Part shown: piece after piece, positions 57,869 to 64,000 of the stretch
How positions within the stretch are numbered: the stretch's first letter is position 1
Layout: every line of letters starts with the position of its first letter
Assembly (NCBI GenBank): GCA_963932145.1
Contig: OZ010599.1
Span: forward strand, 43,730,844-43,794,843
Source of the DNA: Acanthosepion lycidas
Lineage: Eukaryota > Mollusca > Cephalopoda > Sepiida > Sepiidae
DNA: 64,000 nucleotides
Direction: 5' to 3'
Translations under genes and position numbers: made by a program
The notes under the pieces: generated by a model
What the model saw: only the letters and a program-made list of their open reading frames with translations
Told to the model about the DNA's origin: nothing
Databases searched by the model: none

Positions 57869-58860
57869 ACTGTGTTTCTCTACAGCAACAGAGCAAATCA
57901 AAGAAGACATAATTCATTTTAGTTTTTTATTATTCTACATTTTATTATATTTACATGGCAGCCATATTTGATATTTTCAGATTATATATATCTTTTATTT
58001 CATGTTACATGAGAAAAATGATCAATGTCTTTTTGGTATGAAAAATCTTAAAATTATACTGACTTTAAAAAAAAATGTTTTGACTTTTAAAAATACAATT
58101 TATATGATATAAACAAACATTTTGTCAAATGCAATATTTTTAAAGAATAATAATTTATAGTAGTTCCCACACCGCATTTCATTTTTGGTCCCATTTTTAA
58201 ATTCTATATTTTGATGAAAGATGAGGGATTTTTTTTTTATTTATCTTTTTAAAGGGTTTATACAATCTCAAATTTAATTGCTAATCAAAAATGATCAGCA
58301 ATTGACTGAAATTTTGCAAGTATTTTCCCTTTTTGAGTGTAAGGTTGCCAACCATCCCACAACATATGGGATTGTCCCATAATAACATTTTTGAGATTTG
58401 ACGATTCTTTTTAAAAATGACATGTACATTTTGCTTTTTTTAAAAGATCTACTTAACACAGTTCTGTTCTAAACAGTTATTTTGCACTGTCTGTATAAAA
58501 TTCTTGAATAATCTGTTACATATGAATTCCTATCACTCAAAAATATCAAATTGATTTAATTCAGCTTTGTGGATCCACAGACCCCATGGTTGGAAACTCC
58601 CACTTCAGGCCTGTATTTTCATTTTAGGAAGTTGGCAATCTTATATATGATTACTAGGCCAAGTTTAAACAATAGTCATATGAATTGTCTAATAGCATTC
58701 GATCTCATAATAAAAGAAAAAAAAAACCCTTTTAAATTGATTCTGAATCATTCTGCTCATCTAATACACAAATAAAAATGACTAAATTATCTTCAGAATG
58801 CAGAATAAATGAAATCTTTATCTTATTGGTAGTAGAAAAATCTACAATAAGTCACACTTA
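57869..58860 (+). other. Copine 3' UTR (extent uncertain)
   Basis: AT-rich non-coding sequence after the stop. Possible polyadenylation signals first appear near 58709. A short inverted-repeat piece lies at 58342-58600. The true end cannot be set from sequence. Confidence 0.5.
58709..58809 (+). terminator. Candidate polyadenylation signals
   Basis: Three AATAAA hexamers at 58709-58714, 58771-58776 and 58804-58809, the first such group after the stop. The first is next to a genomic A-run, which could mislead cDNA priming. AT-rich DNA makes chance hexamers common. Confidence 0.4.
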
Positions 58861-59699
58861 GTAAAATTTATGATAATAAGCAAATTTTAATATCTTGTTT
58901 TTGTTTTGATTCTATCAAAATTATTCAAAATTTTCATTTTAAAACAAACCCATTCTTAAAAGTCCAGTATTCATAATGAAAGAATTAACCATATTTCATT
59001 CTTATCATGAATTTTATTTAAAGTAACCATGGAAAATTTAACACTTGAAAAACCATCTTAAATTATTAAAGGAAACTGCTGAATTGTATAATCTCTATTA
59101 TATAAATGGTGTTTACTGTTCATATAATTTTGCTGCTGTTGACTGTAGAACTCACAAATCTATCTATCTCTTTTTTTTCTCTCCTACTTTCTTTTCACTT
59201 TCACTCATGTGGGATGCCATCTTTGTTTTTTTTCTCATCGAAAACACTGGAACTTGATACAAAAACCATGCAAGAAAGTTTTATTGACTATGAATTTTAA
59301 GGAAATGCTGAAAATTGTTGAATTTTTATATCATTTTTTGGTTCTTCATATTAAATATGAAAATTCTAATCACTGATTGAAAAATCATTCATCCTCTTAA
59401 CAGAGAGCTGGACAGTTAGGTATTTTTTTTTTTTTTTTTTACTTTTTTTATTCATTTATTTTTACTTTTTTGCATTGGTTGTCACGTAGTTGCTGGCAGG
59501 TGGCAGCAGTTTTTAAATATGATTGCTGTAAATCTCTCAAAAATATTTAAATTGATTTGTAGCTGATAATTTGAATTATTTGACATGGTACTAGCAACAA
59601 GGCTTTATTTAAAGGATAATCTGATTCTTTACCTGAGAATTTTACTCATATTGTCATATATTTGTAATTATCACCACAGTTTTAATTAAAATTAATCAA

Positions 59700-59739
<40 letters not shown>

Positions 59740-60347
59740 TTTTTCAAATAGTGGCCATTTTCATTAATTCTCAATTAGATCAATCTCAATTCTTCCTTGA
59801 TTAACTTTTTTTTTCTTTGCAATATGATAACTTTTAACCTTTTTTCCTGGTTGTCTCATTTGAAGAAATGATAAAAAGTGGAAGGAATGTTTGGGCAGTT
59901 TCTAAATTTGTCAAAATTTTCACAAAACAGTTCACACTGTAAACAGGTTTCAAGATGTTAAAAGCTTAAATATACATAATTTACTATTGATATATTCAAA
60001 TGTAAAAATGATGGCAATTTAAAATAAAAAAATACTTGTATGTGATCGATAATTCACAAACAACAGGTGTACGAGATTTTGATGTTTATCTGCATCATCA
60101 TAAGATTCTAGGGATTTGTATAAAATTCATGAAAGAGAGAAAATGAAAACAACATAAAACTTGAGTCTGTTTAATTTTAAGGTGATGTCAAATTTTAATT
60201 TCAGGCAGAAAATAGAATATTTTATAAAGAGAATATTACAAACCAAAGTGAACTCAAAAGGGAGAATTTTTAATTTTGAAAATCTACCTTTTTGGATTTT
60301 AGCAGACACTCAATCATAAGACCTTGATTTATCAGAATAGTCTAAGA
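58861..60347. other. Downstream flank, nothing recognised
   Basis: AT-rich with homopolymers and one microsatellite; no exon or repeat family identified. Confidence 0.6.
59703..59730. repeat. (AT)n microsatellite
   Basis: Uninterrupted AT run followed by T14. Confidence 0.95.
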
Positions 60348-61136
60348 CAGCATTTTTCAACCTTTTTTTTTTTTTTTTACTGCGACCCACAATAAGAAAC
60401 ACATTTTGAATTATGACCCATCTTACCTACGTGTAATAAATCGAAGACAAACTCTATTCACTAGGGTCATTTATTTAGCATCAACAATTTATATGTAAAT
60501 TTCTTATGATCTACATATGTTGGAATTACATGTATCTACTTGCATGAATATAAAATTATTACTTTAAAATAAAAAAATAGCCCGTTCTTAAACTTTGCAG
60601 AAACGGCCAACTCGCCAAAATTCTGAGACTTCAAATGAACACAACACTTCATTTTAATACCACAAAAAGAATGTACTAGTACTTGACTTTGACATTGAGT
60701 CAGGAATTTCACTTTTAGACCTAAATTCAGATGCAACTGAATTTTTCAACAATCTTAATGCCTTTCACCGGCCACAAAGACAAATACACTGCACACCTTT
60801 GTAGATAAGTTTTGTTGCAAGGTCTCTTTGTGAGAGAGAACTGGTGTCACTCAGTACACAATGAGTTTGACGAACAAGATTCTAAACTCAGTGAGAACAG
60901 ACTATATATATATATATATATATATATAAATTATATTTTAAAATAATAAAACATAACACAAGCTTATCTCAGTGAAAAACTAGCAATGATTTATGAGTGC
61001 TGTGCAGCATTTAGAGTTGTTTATATTCTGCACTTTGTTCTCACTTGCATATTTTTTTTCTTTCTTTTTGGTCAAGACCCATTTCATTTATCTTGTGACC
61101 AACTGAAGGTCAGAACCCACAGTTTGGAAAACCCTG
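60348..61136. mobile_element. hAT-like non-autonomous element (789 bp)
   Basis: Ends CAGCATTTTTCAACCT and the reverse of GTTTGGAAAACCCTG (61136), the CAGxGxTTCTCAA-type hAT termini, with ACCCAC-rich subterminal motifs on both sides. Flanks GTCTAAGA (60340-60347) and GTCTAACA (61137-61144) agree at 7 of 8. Inside: an (AT)n tract (60903-60928), no transposase domain. Confidence 0.85.
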
Positions 61137-61459
61137 GTCTAACACACCCATCTTGTTTAGTAATTAAATATTGGTTAATAAATTGTGATTTTTTTTTTTA
61201 TTTTAAATTGCCCTCCTGTTTTGAAATTTGAACAATATATATTTACATAGATGTTGAATTGATTTTGCTTTATAAAAAACATATGAAATTAGAAATATAT
61301 TGTTTTTACCTAAAAGTGATTGAACCCCAAATTGATATTTTGATAACCTCTGAAATTTCATTCTTTACTTATTTTTGTCTACAGACCAAGTAAGACTTTT
61401 TTCTTTTGACTCTATTTTGCTCAATATCAAGATGACTTGTACACTAAACCGTCTCCCCA

Positions 61460-61500
61460 AGTGGTCAGGAAGGATGGCTGAACCATCCTTCCTGACCACT
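61460..61500. repeat. Perfect 18-bp inverted repeat, 5-nt loop
   Basis: AGTGGTCAGGAAGGATGG (61460-61477), loop CTGAA, then its exact reverse complement to 61500. Confidence 0.97.
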
Positions 61501-61786
61501 AACTCACAGAAGCAACTGTTATTTCATATTTCACTTTTGCTAAAAACTTACGAAGCTATTTGTTTCTTTCCATTAATTGAAGAAATGCTCTTTTCCATAC
61601 ATAATTCACTTATCTCAAAATAAATTTAAACCAAACAAACATTTTTATATTGCATAAAATATTTGATTTCTTAATTTTGTGTATTACTGCATATATTAAA
61701 AATCAAATGTAACTTCATAACTATTACAATTTCCTTTTTCAATTATATACAAAGTAATTAATTCCCTTGGTTCCATGTGACACAAT

Positions 61787-62486
61787 CAGTGGCAGACTGG
61801 GTCAAAAAATATTGGTTGCCAGGAGACAAAGGGACACACCCACAACTACAGTGCTATCATTTAATTTTCATAGAGAAAAAAATTTTCAAAAGCTACATAT
61901 GAACAAAAGGATACAATTAAATTTTTTATGTTAAATTATGTGTATTTCTCGGTAATTAGCGTGTACATGTACATATTACTGGCAGTAGATACCAAAGATA
62001 AATGCAGAATGTTATAATTTAATTTTTTCTTTATTTTAAAAAAAATTTAAGTAATTGATTGATATTTTTGAGTAGTTTACTGCATAATTTACATATTAGC
62101 AGATAGTTCAAAAGTGTACTAGATCATTCCGTATCATCCACTATATTAAGAGCAATTGTTTGTGTTCACTAGTTGATTGTTCAAATCTACCAATAATTGC
62201 TTCTGCATCCAATAACAATTCCTTTTTAGTCGATAGCAACATGTATGATTCCAAATTCTCCTCAGGTAGCAGATTTCTTAACCTTGTCTTTCTGATCTTT
62301 ACCTTTGAAAATGTCCTCTCACATTGGACTTGAGTAACTGATAGTGTGCAGATGACTTTATAAATTTCTTATCCCTTTTTAGTATTAAAACAATTGTCGG
62401 TGTTTGTTTCTTTATTACATTTTTATTTGATATAGTGGGCCCACTTATTATCGGGGCAAGCTGACACCCTGGCCAGTCTGCCACTG
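61787..62486 (-). mobile_element. hAT element, internally deleted (700 bp)
   Basis: Terminal inverted repeats CAGTGGCAGACTGG (61787-61800) and CCAGTCTGCCACTG (62473-62486) are perfect. Flanks GACACAAT (61779-61786) and GACATAAT (62487-62494) agree at 7 of 8, the hAT 8-bp duplication. Contains only the C-terminal part of a transposase on the minus strand. Confidence 0.92.
62141..62368 (-). CDS. hAT transposase C-terminal dimerisation region, open but without a start
   Basis: An uninterrupted 75-codon frame: EIYKVICTLSVTQVQCERTF, SKVKIRKTRLRNLLPEENLE, SYMLLSTKKELLLDAEAIIG, then RFEQSTSEHKQLLLI and a stop. The SVTQVQCERTFSKVKIRKTRLRN block is the hAT C-terminal dimerisation motif (usual form LPVSxASCERSFSKLKLIKTRLRN). 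No ATG opens this frame and a TAA precedes it, so it is a fragment rather than a gene. The preserved frame suggests a young deletion derivative. Confidence 0.85.
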   Translation of the reverse strand, partial: EIYKVICTLSVTQVQCERTFSKVKIRKTRLRNLLPEENLESYMLLSTKKELLLDAEAIIGRFEQSTSEHKQLLLI

Positions 62487-62494
62487 GACATAAT

Positions 62495-64000
62495 TTGTGA
62501 AATAAAGTAAAGCCATGTTTCTAGTCTTCAACTATTATATCAATTAAACAATTTACTTGTAGATGTTTCTTTAGAGGCTTTAAATCTTCTTAGTTTCACT
62601 TTCTTAATAATTTTAAAATTTTACTCTTGCTTTTTTATATTTATTGTTTTTATTCATTTCCTTCTATTTTTATTTTTATTAAGATTCCCACACCAAAACA
62701 ATCAAATAGTGTTACTATGTTTTATAAGATCTTTTTATTTGTGTTTTGTGGTACACAATTTTAACTTTTTTTTTTTTTTTTTTTTTTCATTTCTGCTATA
62801 TGTCTTAAAAAATACATTATTAAAAATGGGTACAAATCAGACAAAATTGTGTGTAATAAGGAAAAAAAATTAATGGTTAAGTTTCTAAAGTCAGGTGATA
62901 TATGATTGCTTTATGAGAGTTGTGAAAACAATTTCCTGGCACAAGTTTTTTCACACAATAAACATCTATCATTTACATTTCATCACAAACCAATTTTATA
63001 TTTAAACTGTTTTATACTAGTCTGTATAAAATGTCAATTTACTTTGAATATTAATCTAATATAAAGTCCAAAGAGTGTTGCCAGAAATGGTATCAATTTT
63101 CTACATATTGATAAAAATGGAAAAACTGTTTTCCTAAAACAAAAATTTTTCTCTTTTCTTCAGGCCATTCTTAAATAATGTTTCCCATTGCAGATGTAAT
63201 GATAAAGTGCAAGTCACATTTGTATTTGCTAATTATTCATTTTTAAGCTTGGATTTTTTTTTATGGTCCTGGTTTTTCTCATTTCTTGGGACAAAAAAAT
63301 CATATTCATTCTTACTCTTAATTCTTTGACTGTATTCTGATCTTTTTGCTGACATTGGGGCTCATTTGTGTCAATCTGTTTCTACATTTACTCATAATGC
63401 TTTAAGGGAATTATATTTTGAAGACCTAAATGAATGAATATATTTTTGATTGCCTTGTCTCTGATTAAAAAAACCCTGTTTCTTGACTATTTCTTTCGAT
63501 TATACTGATTACTCACAAGTATTCTTTTCCAGTTCTTATTATTTTGTTTTGAAATTGCTTGATGGGCATGTGTATGTACATGTGTGTATTTTTACTTCCT
63601 TTGTTTGGATTAGTTACAGCCACTCTGGGCCTGTTCAGATAAAGTGTATGTATAATTTGGGATTGAACAACTTTTTAGAGAAAAAAAAAAAAATAGAATC
63701 AGTTCTTTCCTCCATAGCTTTTTCTTTACTTGCAATTTATTGTTACCTGTTTGTTTTTTTTAATTTCCATGTTTTCACATAAGGAATAGTTTGTTGTTAA
63801 TACCAGCTAATGTTTTTTTTTGTTTTTGTTTTTTTTGTTTTTTGCTGAAAATACTTTTATGGCCATTTATGATGAAAAGAATTATTTTTAGGAATTTAAC
63901 AATTCTTTCTTATTTCTTGATGTTTTCATTCACAAAAATATTGCAATATTTCTTCAATTGTCCACTTGTTTTCGATTTTAATGTTGTTTTGTTAAATTTA
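62495..64000. other. Right flank, nothing recognised
   Basis: AT-rich with T-runs; a T/C-rich stretch ends the window. No exon found. Confidence 0.6.

Overview
The window is one long, AT-rich stretch of animal nuclear DNA. It carries a single recognisable host gene: a copine (C2-domain plus copine/vWA-domain, Ca2+-dependent phospholipid-binding protein) on the + strand. Fifteen coding exons can be placed from 12947 to 57868. All 14 introns are GT-AG, the reading phase is kept across every junction, and together they give about 417 residues ending in a stop codon. The first C2 domain (C2A) and the usual start codon were not found; they lie upstream or were missed. Introns run from about 0.6 to 6.5 kb. 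Large introns, strong AT richness, long (AT)n(AC)n tracts and a dense mix of tRNA-type SINEs, CR1/jockey-like and RTE-like LINE pieces suggest a lophotrochozoan, most likely a cephalopod or other mollusc. That assignment is inference.

Layout. 1-12946: repeat-filled flank or undetected upstream intron, with a fold-back element (578-1945), a hAT-like short element (2336-2825), a CR1-like LINE split by a SINE with a 7-bp target duplication (3245-4255), a Tc1-like transposase relic, RTE-like fragments and a nested insertion (11800-12595). 12947-57868: the copine gene. Its introns hold the mobile elements listed below, including two 5S rRNA-headed chimeric SINEs, a solo LTR with TG...CA ends and a 5-bp duplication, a mariner MITE, a mariner transposase relic, a hAT relic with BED-finger and dimerisation regions, a Helitron helicase relic, LINEs of two types and a pair of ~1.5-kb AT-rich repeats. 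57869-64000: 3' UTR and downstream DNA with two hAT-like elements bounded by near-perfect 8-bp duplications (60348-61136 and 61787-62486). The second keeps an uninterrupted 75-codon transposase C-terminus.

No gene cluster or operon exists here. The host content is one gene, and the remainder is a layered record of retroposition and DNA transposition. The most notable items are the modular SINE family (one shared core, two different heads and two different tails), the perfect inverted duplications that look like template-switch scars, and a possible minus-strand terminal exon at 37265-37382. No CRISPR, intact rRNA or intact tRNA gene was seen.
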